A DNA stretch of 64,000 nt from Kiritimatiellia bacterium (GTDB taxonomy: Bacteria; Verrucomicrobiota; Kiritimatiellia; RFP12; UBA1067), in contig JAFSMR010000063.1 of assembly GCA_017447805.1 (NCBI GenBank), forward strand, positions 1-64,000, written 5' to 3'. Within the stretch, counting starts at the first letter, position 1, and the number at the start of each line of letters is the position of its first letter. Below are positions 1-6,635 of this stretch, piece after piece. Made by a program: the position numbers and the translations under genes. The notes under the pieces were generated by a model. It did no database searches, was not told the DNA's origin, and worked only from the letters and a program-made list of their open reading frames with translations.

Positions 1-1
1 T

Positions 2-42
2 CGCTCTCGATTGCGGCGTGTGCGGGGAGGACTGCGCCACAG
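2..42 (-). repeat. Copy F of the 41-bp signal-peptide core
   Basis: The 41 bases are identical, on the minus strand, to the cores at 27938-27978, 30060-30100 (plus) and 32810-32850. In the expressed gene at 32037-32888 this stretch codes the second half of the signal peptide (CGAVLPAHAAIES). A cassette should therefore continue leftward beyond the window edge. I cannot see it. Confidence 0.9.
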
Positions 43-49
43 AACGAAA

Positions 50-121
50 GTGATTAAAAGCAAACCTACTTTACTTTTAATCACCAACCTAGTTGACTTT
101 TAATCAGTATTTTGATACAAT
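50..121 (+). promoter_or_regulatory. Boundary block: hairpin, 23-bp repeats and a sigma70-type promoter
   Basis: A perfect 11-bp inverted repeat (GTGATTAAAAG at 50-60, CTTTTAATCAC at 74-84, 13-nt loop) is followed by a second CTTTTAATC in direct repeat with a period of about 23 bp. The second repeat overlaps a -35 TTGACT (93-98). A -10 TACAAT lies 17 nt on (116-121). The promoter points at the ATPase gene that starts at 156, so the repeats are likely its operator (inference). Nearly the same block lies next to the cores at 27938, 30060 and 4821. Confidence 0.75.
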
Positions 122-155
122 ACACGCGGCTAACAGATAAAAGGAGCGACTCGTT

Positions 156-1376
156 ATGATAAATAGATGGCAAGAGAGTAGCGTTATATCGGCGTTGAGA
201 AATCGCCGAGTAGTCAATCTTACTGGAGCTCGACAATGCGGGAAAACAACATTGGCGCAATCTCTGCCGCTAGAATCATGCAAGCGTTTCACATTGGACG
301 ACAACAAGGTTGCAGGCATAGCAAGGAATGATCCTGAAGGATTTGTAAAGCGTCTTAATAGCAAAACCCTCGTAATAGATGAAATACAAAAGGTGCCCGA
401 GTTATTGGACTACATAAAAATCAACGTAGACAGAAGCAACGATCGAGGGCAATATTTGTTGACGGGCAGCGCGAATTTGCTATTTGTCAAAGCTGTTACA
501 GATTCGCTCGCCGGAAGAGTCGGGAAAGTTCGTTTGAGGACTCTTTCGCTTGGTGAAATAAACGGCGAGAGGCCAGATTTTCTCGATGCTGCTTTCGAGA
601 GACGGTTTCCCGATGAAATCCATGGTTACGATAAGCGACGAATGATAGAACTCGCTGTTGTTGGCGGATATCCGGAAACACTCGAAATGGACCCGCGCGA
701 GCGCCGTAGCTGGTTCAAAACTTATCTAAACGATTTGCTCATGAAAGATGTGCGCGATGTTACCGAAATCCGCAAGCTTGATATTCTTAGGGATATCGCA
801 GAATGGTTGCTTATACATTCGTCGAAATTCTTTGATGTTAACGAACTTGCCACGAAAACAGGCGTAAGTAAGATTACGATTGAGAACTACATGACAGCTC
901 TGAAGGCGATGTATCTGTTCGACGAGGTGCGCCCGTGGACCAAAAACGACTATGCGAGAATCGGCAAGCGTAGCAAATATTTTGCCGCGGATTCCGCTTT
1001 GATTGCCAATATAGCTGGATGGTCAAACGAATCTATCTATATGGACGATGATAGATGCGGCAAATTGATAGAGACCTGGGCCTACCAGAATATTGCTAGT
1101 TTAGCTGATTTGAACATCGATTATGAAATCTTTCAGTACCGCGATTCATTGAAACACGAAATCGATTTCGTAGTCGAGCGTTCCGACGGTGCATTGCTTG
1201 GGATAGAGGTCAAATCAGGGACTTTCGGACCGGGCGATTTCAATCATCTAAAGTGGTTTGCGTCAAACTTGGCAAAGGGGCGCCACTTTACAGGAATAGT
1301 TCTATATTCCGGTGATCTTACACTCCCGATGGGGGAAGGCTTCTACGCAGTTCCGTTGGCCGCCATCGGCGCTTGA
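156..1376 (+). CDS. AAA-family ATPase with DUF4143 (AAA_14/DUF4143 protein)
   Basis: This 406-aa protein has a Walker A motif (GARQCGKT, residues 24-31), a Walker B motif (TLVIDEIQ, 71-78) and a sensor-like LLTGSAN. Its C-terminal DUF4143 part contains EIDFVVE...GIEVKSG, which resembles a PD-(D/E)XK nuclease core. The family is abundant in accessory DNA and its exact role is not settled. The start is supported by AAGGAG at 141-146, nine nt upstream. It reads away from core F from its own promoter at 93-121. Its stop is 3 nt before a truncated PIN toxin start. The sequence across that junction is shared with the RelB/PIN operon at 28.5 kb, so it appears to have replaced an antitoxin gene. A second member lies at 33774-35093. 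Confidence 0.85.
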   Translation: MINRWQESSVISALRNRRVVNLTGARQCGKTTLAQSLPLESCKRFTLDDNKVAGIARNDPEGFVKRLNSKTLVIDEIQKVPELLDYIKINVDRSNDRGQYLLTGSANLLFVKAVTDSLAGRVGKVRLRTLSLGEINGERPDFLDAAFERRFPDEIHGYDKRRMIELAVVGGYPETLEMDPRERRSWFKTYLNDLLMKDVRDVTEIRKLDILRDIAEWLLIHSSKFFDVNELATKTGVSKITIENYMTALKAMYLFDEVRPWTKNDYARIGKRSKYFAADSALIANIAGWSNESIYMDDDRCGKLIETWAYQNIASLADLNIDYEIFQYRDSLKHEIDFVVERSDGALLGIEVKSGTFGPGDFNHLKWFASNLAKGRHFTGIVLYSGDLTLPMGEGFYAVPLAAIGA

Positions 1377-1379
1377 AAT

Positions 1380-1487
1380 ATGAGCATAAAAGCTGTCATA
1401 GATACCAATGTGTTCGTTTCTTCGTTCATTTCTAAAAATCAACTATCTTCCGTAGTAACCCTGAAAATGAATTATGTTTTCAGATAG
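1380..1487 (+). pseudogene. 5' remnant of a PIN-domain toxin gene
   Basis: The first 23 codons (MSIKAVIDTNVFVSSF...QLS) match the start of the intact PIN toxin at 28120-28521. DNA identity runs unbroken from about 1372 to 1447. The frame then runs into unrelated sequence and stops at 1487. Only the first acidic catalytic residue (D8 in VIDTN) remains. The matching 3' end lies in the same orientation at 4627-4680, so the gene was split and its middle (about 280 bp) replaced by 3.2 kb. Confidence 0.85.
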
Positions 1488-1500
1488 TTTAAAAATCGGC
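1448..1500. other. Inverted repeat at the break in the PIN gene
   Basis: A hairpin (CTGAAAA, 9-nt loop, TTTTCAG) sits inside an outer CTATCT/AGATAG pair exactly where homology with the intact PIN gene ends. It could be the scar of an integration end or a terminator. I do not recognise it as an IS end. Confidence 0.4.
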
Positions 1501-1540
1501 GCTCATAACATGGGCGACTTACATTTAACATAATTCAACT

Positions 1541-2230
1541 TCAAATCTCTTTGTCTTTGACGAAGCGGAGGTAATTGCGTTTAAAGTTTCGCGGGCCTCC
1601 AAAAAATTTGAATTCGGACTCTGTCAATCTGTCACCGTGCTCTAGTTTGAGCTCTACGAGTTTAAGTGTTGCAATCATATCCGCTAGTTGAAAGAGTTTG
1701 TATCGCTCCGGTCTGACTGCTTGAGCGAACTCTATATCCAAGCCTGCCCGCGCCTTGAATGTAGAAAGAAGGATGTTCGTCACTGGAGTCTGACCGCAAT
1801 CGTAGTATATCTTGAAGCGACTTATGTCGGGATAAGCCTTGATGATTTGGTCGAAGAAACCCTCCATTTCGCTTTGTAGCCGCGAAATTAACTGATTCAG
1901 CGAGTTAACAAAATGTTTCTCGATGGTCAAGCAATGATATCTAAAATCAAGCTTGGCTGCAAACGCGAGCATCCGACGGAATATCTTATTTCTGAACGAC
2001 CAATCCATTATTGCAAACGCATTCTTTTGTCTGATAATCGGTCCAGCATGAAAACAGACATTTGATAGGCGCATTTCGCTGAAGTGTCGATCAAGATCAT
2101 GAACAAGCTCTGCGATAGGGGAACTCTGATTATGCATAACCATTGAGATAATATAGTACGGCGACTCCTTATCCGGGATTTGGAATCGCCCAGATTCATC
2201 TACAAATATGCTCAACTTCGTGTCATTCAT
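1541..2230 (-). CDS. DUF3800 family protein
   Basis: This 229-aa protein carries the N-terminal SIFVDESG motif, a central YYDCG and the C-terminal LFQLADMIA segment typical of DUF3800. The family has an RNase H-like fold and occurs in phage and defence-type accessory DNA; its activity is not established. It reads leftward, toward the 5' remnant of the PIN gene, and lies within the block that replaced the middle of that gene. There is no same-strand partner gene next to it. The start ATG at 2230 is the only good in-frame choice near the conserved N-terminus. Confidence 0.8.
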   Translation of the reverse strand: MNDTKLSIFVDESGRFQIPDKESPYYIISMVMHNQSSPIAELVHDLDRHFSEMRLSNVCFHAGPIIRQKNAFAIMDWSFRNKIFRRMLAFAAKLDFRYHCLTIEKHFVNSLNQLISRLQSEMEGFFDQIIKAYPDISRFKIYYDCGQTPVTNILLSTFKARAGLDIEFAQAVRPERYKLFQLADMIATLKLVELKLEHGDRLTESEFKFFGGPRNFKRNYLRFVKDKEI

Positions 2231-2402
2231 AACAAAATCAATGAGTGGCGGGAATTACTCCCCGTCACTCACGGCGAAGAACTTGCTCCGCTTCTCGAAC
2301 ATCCTGATTTCTCAATCAAGATGGTAACATTGTACCATATTCGCGGGCACGACGCAAGGGGGATGGTGCAAAAAGTTGCAAAAAGGCATTAAACAGGCAG
2401 AT

Positions 2403-2601
2403 TTAGATGATGGGCCCGACATTCTTGCGAACCCACTCGCACCATTGCGCCACTTCTTTTGGTTTCAAAAGATCTCTTACAAGCGCCTCGCAAACCTCAA
2501 AAATTATTTTTGATCGCTGCGAAATGACTCGCAGACCCGGCGATTTACAAACTCGGGAACCGCTCTATCTTGCGCGGCCATGCGAGCACAGCCGCCTTCA
2601 T
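2403..2601 (-). pseudogene. Decayed coding fragments, unrecognised
   Basis: Between the nitroreductase and DUF3800 genes only fragments remain. 2403-2516 (minus) is an open stretch ending VAQWCEWVRKNVGPII plus a stop, with no start. 2545-2601 (minus) starts MKAAVLAWPRKIE, like the N-terminus of a zinc alcohol dehydrogenase, and stops after 18 codons. The rest of 2231-2629 shows nothing I can name, apart from an imperfect inverted repeat near 2243-2270. Confidence 0.35.
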
Positions 2602-2629
2602 CGTCGTTTTATAAATTTTGGATTCTCCT

Positions 2630-3238
2630 TTATTTGTAGGTTGTGAAGTCCTTGATCTCTCGCTTCTCGAAGTGCGGCTTGGCCGGTGCTGCGCCGTTGG
2701 CGGGATAGCCGACATCTAGAAGAAACGAGGGAGTGTGGTTCTCCGGAATCTCGAACGCCGCCGCGACTTCGCGAGCGTCAAAGAACTTCACCCAGCAGGA
2801 GCCGAGTCCCTGCTCGAACGCCTCCAGCATCATGTGTGTCCCGACGATTGATGTGTCCATTATGCCGGAGTTGTCGCCCGGATCGAACGGACTCACCCAC
2901 GCCTTGGACTTGTCGTAGCAAACGATGAACACCACGGGGGCTTCGTATGCACAGCGAGACAACTCGTTGATCTTGGCTATCGCCTCCTTGCTCTGAAGGA
3001 TGTAGATGTGAAACGGCTGGAGGTTCTTCGCCGTCGGCGCGACGCGGGCGGCTTCCAGTATCGCGTCGATCTTCTCCTGCTCGACAGGCGTCTTCGTGTA
3101 GTAGCGGACGGAGAACCTGTCTTTCGCCAGTTGCAGGAATGTCGGGTTTGTCTTTTCCACGATATCCTCCTTTGCCTTTTCGCCGCAGCCGGCCATCAGC
3201 ATGGATGCGACGCAGAGTGCTGTTATCGAGTGCTTCAT
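2630..3238 (-). CDS. Nitroreductase-family lipoprotein
   Basis: A 202-aa flavin-dependent nitroreductase fold: the FMN-binding start (SVRYYTKTPV), then APTAKNLQPFHIYI, and a late GSCWV...LLDVGYP. The N-terminus is a lipoprotein signal with lipobox LMAGC (Cys18), so the enzyme is probably membrane-anchored outside the cytoplasm, which is unusual for the family. The natural substrate cannot be read from sequence. A second exported or anchored nitroreductase is at 14064-14711. The start at 3238 gives a complete lipoprotein signal. Confidence 0.85.
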   Translation of the reverse strand: MKHSITALCVASMLMAGCGEKAKEDIVEKTNPTFLQLAKDRFSVRYYTKTPVEQEKIDAILEAARVAPTAKNLQPFHIYILQSKEAIAKINELSRCAYEAPVVFIVCYDKSKAWVSPFDPGDNSGIMDTSIVGTHMMLEAFEQGLGSCWVKFFDAREVAAAFEIPENHTPSFLLDVGYPANGAAPAKPHFEKREIKDFTTYK

Positions 3239-3284
3239 TGTTTTGTATCCGTCATTTGTTTTACTAGATATCCTTATCAGTCGG

Positions 3285-3869
3285 TTATGCTTCTATGCAA
3301 TTCAAGTCGAAAGGGTTTATTTTTGCGTCATCGACATGCGAGGCGATGAATGAGCGGTTGTTGGCGACCATCTCGTCGAAGGAAACCGGCTCAAAATTGT
3401 TGACGTCAACGCCAACGTTTAGCAGGCGCGAGCGGCGGACGATGAGCGGCCAGTAATCGTCGCGGATGTTGTTGTGGATGTGTCCGTAGGCCATCCAGCC
3501 GCGCCGTGCCTGCGGATAGGAAAGCATAGGGTAGTGGCATAGCGTCATGATCCTGCCATCAACTACGACCTCCTTGATTGTCTGGATGCTCTCGAAATAG
3601 TCGTCGACCTTAACTTTGCCCATCCATGTGTGGTCGTGATTGCCGACGATCAAGTGTTTTCGCCCGTTGAGAGCTTTGAGGACAGGTTCGACTTGCGCAG
3701 AGCGGAAGAACAGGTCTCCGAGGATATAAACCGTGTCGCCGGGCTTAACCTTGGCATTCCATCTTTCGAGGAGTGTTGCATCCATCTCTTCGAGAGACTT
3801 GAAAGGACGCCCGCAGAGCCGTATGATGTTGAAGTGGCCGAAATGCTGGTCTGAAGTGAAATAAATCAT
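3285..3869 (-). CDS. Calcineurin-like metallophosphoesterase
   Basis: A 194-aa protein with the full set of metal-binding motifs of small phosphoesterases: SDQHFGH (residues 6-12), GDLF, GNHDH, CHYP and GHIHNN. Proteins of this size act on small phosphodiesters or nucleotides; the substrate is unknown. Its ATG overlaps the stop of the AbiEi-like gene by 4 bp (3866-3869), so the two are co-translated. That pairing suggests a toxin-antitoxin-like or defence role (inference), since AbiEi-type regulators normally sit upstream of the protein they control. Confidence 0.85.
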   Translation of the reverse strand: MIYFTSDQHFGHFNIIRLCGRPFKSLEEMDATLLERWNAKVKPGDTVYILGDLFFRSAQVEPVLKALNGRKHLIVGNHDHTWMGKVKVDDYFESIQTIKEVVVDGRIMTLCHYPMLSYPQARRGWMAYGHIHNNIRDDYWPLIVRRSRLLNVGVDVNNFEPVSFDEMVANNRSFIASHVDDAKINPFDLNCIEA

Positions 3870-4342
3870 GGCGCACTCCCGCTTGGCTTCTCAAGAAAAG
3901 TCAATATGCCAAAAACCACATCCTCCGTCCTGACATCAAGCCATGCGACCACGGGGTTGGAGAGTCCCCGCATGAACCGCCCGTTCCCGAATATGCGCAG
4001 CGGGATGCCGCGCAGGACGGCGTTCTCAACACCGATTGCGCCTGTGCCTGCCGGAACGAAATATTCGACCACAGATGAATCCGTTATCTTCGTGCCGTTC
4101 CGCTCGACGGCCAAATGGCATTTGTCGGGAACCACATCTGTCAGGTTGTAATAGTAGTAGGCGCTTAGCATCGTAACGACCGAAGTCGGGTACTTGAATA
4201 AGAGAATCTCGATTTCTCGCGGCCTCGCGCCTTCGGAATATATGCCGTTGGAAATTCTGCGCAATTCCCCGGATTGGACGGCTTTCGCAATCCGGTACTT
4301 GCTGCCATATCTTTCTAGGCAATCTGCGGTCGACATCAGCAT
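3866..4342 (-). CDS. AbiEi-type transcriptional regulator/antitoxin-like protein
   Basis: A protein of about 158 aa with the N-terminal winged-helix pattern of type IV antitoxin AbiEi proteins (STADCLERYGSKYRIAKAVQSGELRRISNGIYSE) and the following 'SYLSALYYHNLTD-like' segment (MLSAYYYYNLTD). The start is ambiguous: ATG at 4342 or 4336, with AAGG just upstream. It is the first gene of a two-gene operon with the phosphoesterase, and no AbiEii nucleotidyltransferase is present. A likely promoter lies at about 4395-4430 (TACAAT on the minus strand). A different AbiEi-like regulator is at 21679-22314. Confidence 0.7.
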   Translation of the reverse strand: MLMSTADCLERYGSKYRIAKAVQSGELRRISNGIYSEGARPREIEILLFKYPTSVVTMLSAYYYYNLTDVVPDKCHLAVERNGTKITDSSVVEYFVPAGTGAIGVENAVLRGIPLRIFGNGRFMRGLSNPVVAWLDVRTEDVVFGILTFLEKPSGSAP

Positions 4343-4362
4343 CCTTAATCGTCCTACCAACC

Positions 4363-4626
4363 CTCAAAACCCTACTTTTGTGGGCTGTGAGGCAAATTGT
4401 ACCATTTCTCTCTTTCTCGTGTCAAGTACGAATGTGTATCAAAAACAGGCCGTACAATCTGGATTTGCGTGATTTTGTCGAGACAGGGCGATGTCTGAAC
4501 TGCTTGCGTGGTCACAGAAAATTGTCAGATGGCTGAAATACCACCATCCATAACCCCAGTTGTCACAAACAGGTCGAAAACGCTCGGTTTGTGACATTCA
4601 ATATTACCTCATCCCTTTATTTTCAC
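4363..4626. other. Intergenic stretch with one inverted repeat
   Basis: No gene is visible. Around 4559-4597 there is an inverted repeat (GTCACAAAC ... GTTTGTGAC, loop of about 20 nt) that could be a regulator site. The rest is plain sequence upstream of the AbiEi-like gene. Confidence 0.4.
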
Positions 4627-4680
4627 AAATCCGTCATTGTAGTACCGCCGTCAGAATTCTGTGACATCGCGGGTATTTGA
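4627..4680 (+). pseudogene. 3' remnant of a PIN-domain toxin gene
   Basis: The frame reads KSVIVVPPSEFCDIAGI plus stop, matching the end of the intact PIN toxin at 28120-28521 (KSAIVVTPSEFCDIAGI). It has the same orientation as the 5' remnant at 1380. Downstream it keeps the arrangement of the intact operons: terminator hairpin, boundary block, core. Confidence 0.8.
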
Positions 4681-4693
4681 CAAGTTTGTCCGC

Positions 4694-4813
4694 CAGCGCG
4701 CCTAAACCGCGCTGACTTCATTTATCGATATCTGCGTGTATTGTATCAAAAAATACTGATTAAAAGTAAAGTAGGTTGGTGATTAAAAGTAAAGTAGGCT
4801 TACTTTTAATCAC
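4694..4813 (+). promoter_or_regulatory. Boundary block E: terminator hairpin, outward promoter, 11-bp hairpin
   Basis: Reading toward the core: a GC hairpin (AGCGCG/CGCGCT type) at about 4697-4715 followed by a short T tract, likely the terminator of the former PIN operon; then, on the minus strand, -10 TACAAT (4740-4745) and a weak -35 TTTACT (4765-4770); then two GATTAAAAGTAAAGTAGG direct repeats and the 11-bp inverted repeat (4779-4789/4803-4813). The order matches 27986-28110 and 29935-30052. Confidence 0.7.
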
Positions 4814-4820
4814 TTCCACT

Positions 4821-4861
4821 TTGTGGCGCAGTCCTCCCCGCACACGCCGCAATCGAGAACG
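4821..4861 (+). repeat. Copy E of the 41-bp core, cassette lost
   Basis: Two mismatches to the other cores. The frame continues (AHAAIENDTVGYQI) for only a few codons after the core and then runs into the 3' end of a broken Memo-like gene on the other strand. The surface-protein cassette that should follow has been deleted. Confidence 0.85.
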
Positions 4862-4867
4862 ATACAG

Positions 4868-5391
4868 TCGGCTATCAGATTACAAAGCGCCCGTTCGCAC
4901 ATTCCCATCTGGTCGGAACCAAGAGAACCGATGATAAGCGGAACGATGGAAAAGCCGTCGGGAAGCGCGAGCTGAAGAAGCGGATATTCGATTTGCGTAG
5001 AATGTTCCGCGAGATGAACCTTGTCGTTGCGGGCGACCGGTGCGCGGAGCGAGAGTGCGTACAGCCAATCCTTGTCGATGGGGATTGCGCCTAGAGGCGT
5101 CGAAACACTATCCGCCTCCGGCGCGACAAGACGATTCTCGATCCACGCACGATGGCTCGGCGCGATCAGGACGATGCGCTTGAAGCGAGCGCTCTTAAGC
5201 CGCCTGATGACGCTCCATGCCACCCTGCCGGATTATGCCCATCCGGCATGAGGAAGAATGAGGACATTCGGCGTTTCGCTTTTGACTTTCTCGCCGAATG
5301 ACGATTCCCATTTGGTTGCTATCGTTCTAATCGATTCCGCATCTCCAGGATACCAACTCCCGGCTATCGTGCTTTCAAGTGTCTTTGCCAT
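4868..5391 (-). pseudogene. Memo-family (AmmeMemoRadiSam protein B-like) pseudogene
   Basis: From ATG at 5391 the frame reads AGSWYPGDAESI and then PHAGWA-stop-SGRVAW. The stop (TAA, 5233-5235, codon 53) replaces the Tyr expected in the Memo motif HAGY.YSG. Downstream the frame keeps VLIAPSHRAWIE, STPLGAIPID, and HLAEHSTQIEYPLLQL...IVPLIIGSLG, all Memo hallmarks. About 170 residues in, it breaks into the core-E sequence and the last third is missing. So there are two lesions, a nonsense codon and a 3' deletion caused by the cassette rearrangement. The start overlaps the end of the YgjP-like gene. Confidence 0.8.
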
Positions 5392-5959
5392 TTGTTGATT
5401 CTCCACTGAATTGTTCAGGATGGTTCAGCCGCTTTCTGCGTTCGCGCCAGTCGGGGAGGCGCTTGTCCATCAGCGCATGGAATCTCGTCCCGTGTCCGTG
5501 TACGGCGAAATGGCAGAATTCATGGCAGACGATGTATTCGACCACATCCCTCGGCTGCCCGACAAGATTCTCCGAATAAGTTATCTGCCGCTTCACCCAG
5601 TTGCACACTCCCCAGCGCGTCTTCATCTTGCGGATTTTCCAAGCGATGCCGAACTCTCCGACCTTCGCCGCCCAAAACGAATGAAGCTCGGCGAGAAGCG
5701 TCTGCAGCCTTGCGTACTCCATTGGCGGAATCTCGCGCTGTTGCGGCTTCTGGCGCGCTTTCAGGCGCTCGCGCATCCGTCTCACCCACTCCCATTTGGA
5801 AGCTAGAAACGCCGCTCCCTGCGCGAGCGTGGCGCGGCATGGGACTGTCATCTTCACCAAGCCGTCCGGCTTGACGCGAAGGTTGATGTTCTTCACGCTC
5901 TTTCGCTCTACGAGGACGGTTATCCCGTCAAGCACATTCTCGCCGGAGTGGATTGTCAC
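5375..5959 (-). CDS. YgjP-like (WLM/SprT-type) metallopeptidase-domain protein
   Basis: A 194-aa protein of the YgjP/DUF45 family. It has the zinc motif HEFCHFAVHGHGTRFH (HExxH plus downstream His) near the C-terminus, preceded by WGVCNWVKRQITYSENL, a family hallmark. The function is poorly known and a metal-dependent protease role is assumed. I chose the GTG at 5959, which has AGGAG six nt upstream and overlaps the stop of the 46-aa gene before it. The longer open frame upstream belongs to that small gene in another frame. Its 3' end overlaps the Memo pseudogene start by 17 bp. Confidence 0.8.
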   Translation of the reverse strand: MTIHSGENVLDGITVLVERKSVKNINLRVKPDGLVKMTVPCRATLAQGAAFLASKWEWVRRMRERLKARQKPQQREIPPMEYARLQTLLAELHSFWAAKVGEFGIAWKIRKMKTRWGVCNWVKRQITYSENLVGQPRDVVEYIVCHEFCHFAVHGHGTRFHALMDKRLPDWRERRKRLNHPEQFSGESTNGKDT

Positions 5960-6096
5960 ATTTTCTCCTGTAGCTTCTTCAGCCGTTCTTTGAGTCGTTC
6001 CTGTTCTTCCCAGTCGCCGATCTGCTCTGCGTATTCCATCAATCCCTCGATGCGGCGGACTGCCTCGATGTAGTTGTCTCTCTGCGGTAGGGCCAT
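5956..6096 (-). CDS. 46-aa charged helical protein
   Basis: A small gene between the NUDIX and YgjP-like genes. It starts ATG at 6096, 3 bp after the NUDIX stop, and ends at 5956, overlapping the YgjP GTG start. The product is helical and very charged (IEGLMEYAEQIGD...ERLKERLKKLQEKM), probably a short coiled coil. Tight spacing on both sides suggests translational coupling. I do not recognise a family; a partner or regulator of the YgjP-like protein is a guess. Confidence 0.65.
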   Translation of the reverse strand: MALPQRDNYIEAVRRIEGLMEYAEQIGDWEEQERLKERLKKLQEKM

Positions 6097-6098
6097 GG

Positions 6099-6635
6099 TC
6101 ACCTCGCAATCTTCCAGCACAGCCATGCGGAGAGTGTCTTGGAATCGAAGATTCTGCCGTTTCTTATGCCGTCTTCGACTTCTTCTCGGGAAAGAACTAC
6201 AGGAAACACATTCTCGTCCGGGTCTTGGTCTTGGTCATGCGCGGTCTCGGATAGTTCCGCGAAGTAGAGGTGGATTCGCTCTTCGCAGTAGCCGGGGGTG
6301 CAGATGATTGTCGTGAGGAACTTTATGCTCGTCACCTCGTAGCCCGTTTCCTCCGCCGTCTCGCGCTTCGCTCCTTCAATCGGGTCTTCGCCGGGTTCGA
6401 GTCCACCTGCGATGACTTCGATTAGAGCCTCCTCCGCCGCCTTGCGGTACTGCTTGACGAACACGAACTTGCCGTCCGGGCGGCGGGCGAGAATGGCGAC
6501 CGCATTGCCATGCCGGATCACCTCGCGCTTTGCCTTGCGTCCGTCTGGCAGTTCGATGTCTACGAGATCCACGCTGATTATCTTGCCCGTGTATTTGCGC
6601 TCGGTTGCGAGCGTCTTTTCTGTAAGGTCGGTCAT
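6099..6635 (-). CDS. NUDIX hydrolase, ADP-ribose pyrophosphatase type
   Basis: A 178-aa protein with the NUDIX box GGLEPGEDPIEGAKRETAEETGYE (the G-5x-E-7x-REUXEE pattern is complete). The N-terminal β-strand region (VDLVDIELPDGRKAKREVIRHGNAVAIL) is typical of ADP-ribose pyrophosphatases. It would hydrolyse ADP-ribose or related nucleoside diphosphate sugars in the cytoplasm. The start at 6635 (MTDLTEK) overlaps the stop of the DUF5131 gene by 4 bp. A macro-domain gene lies a few genes upstream, so this run has two ADP-ribose-related enzymes. Confidence 0.88.
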   Translation of the reverse strand: MTDLTEKTLATERKYTGKIISVDLVDIELPDGRKAKREVIRHGNAVAILARRPDGKFVFVKQYRKAAEEALIEVIAGGLEPGEDPIEGAKRETAEETGYEVTSIKFLTTIICTPGYCEERIHLYFAELSETAHDQDQDPDENVFPVVLSREEVEDGIRNGRIFDSKTLSAWLCWKIAR

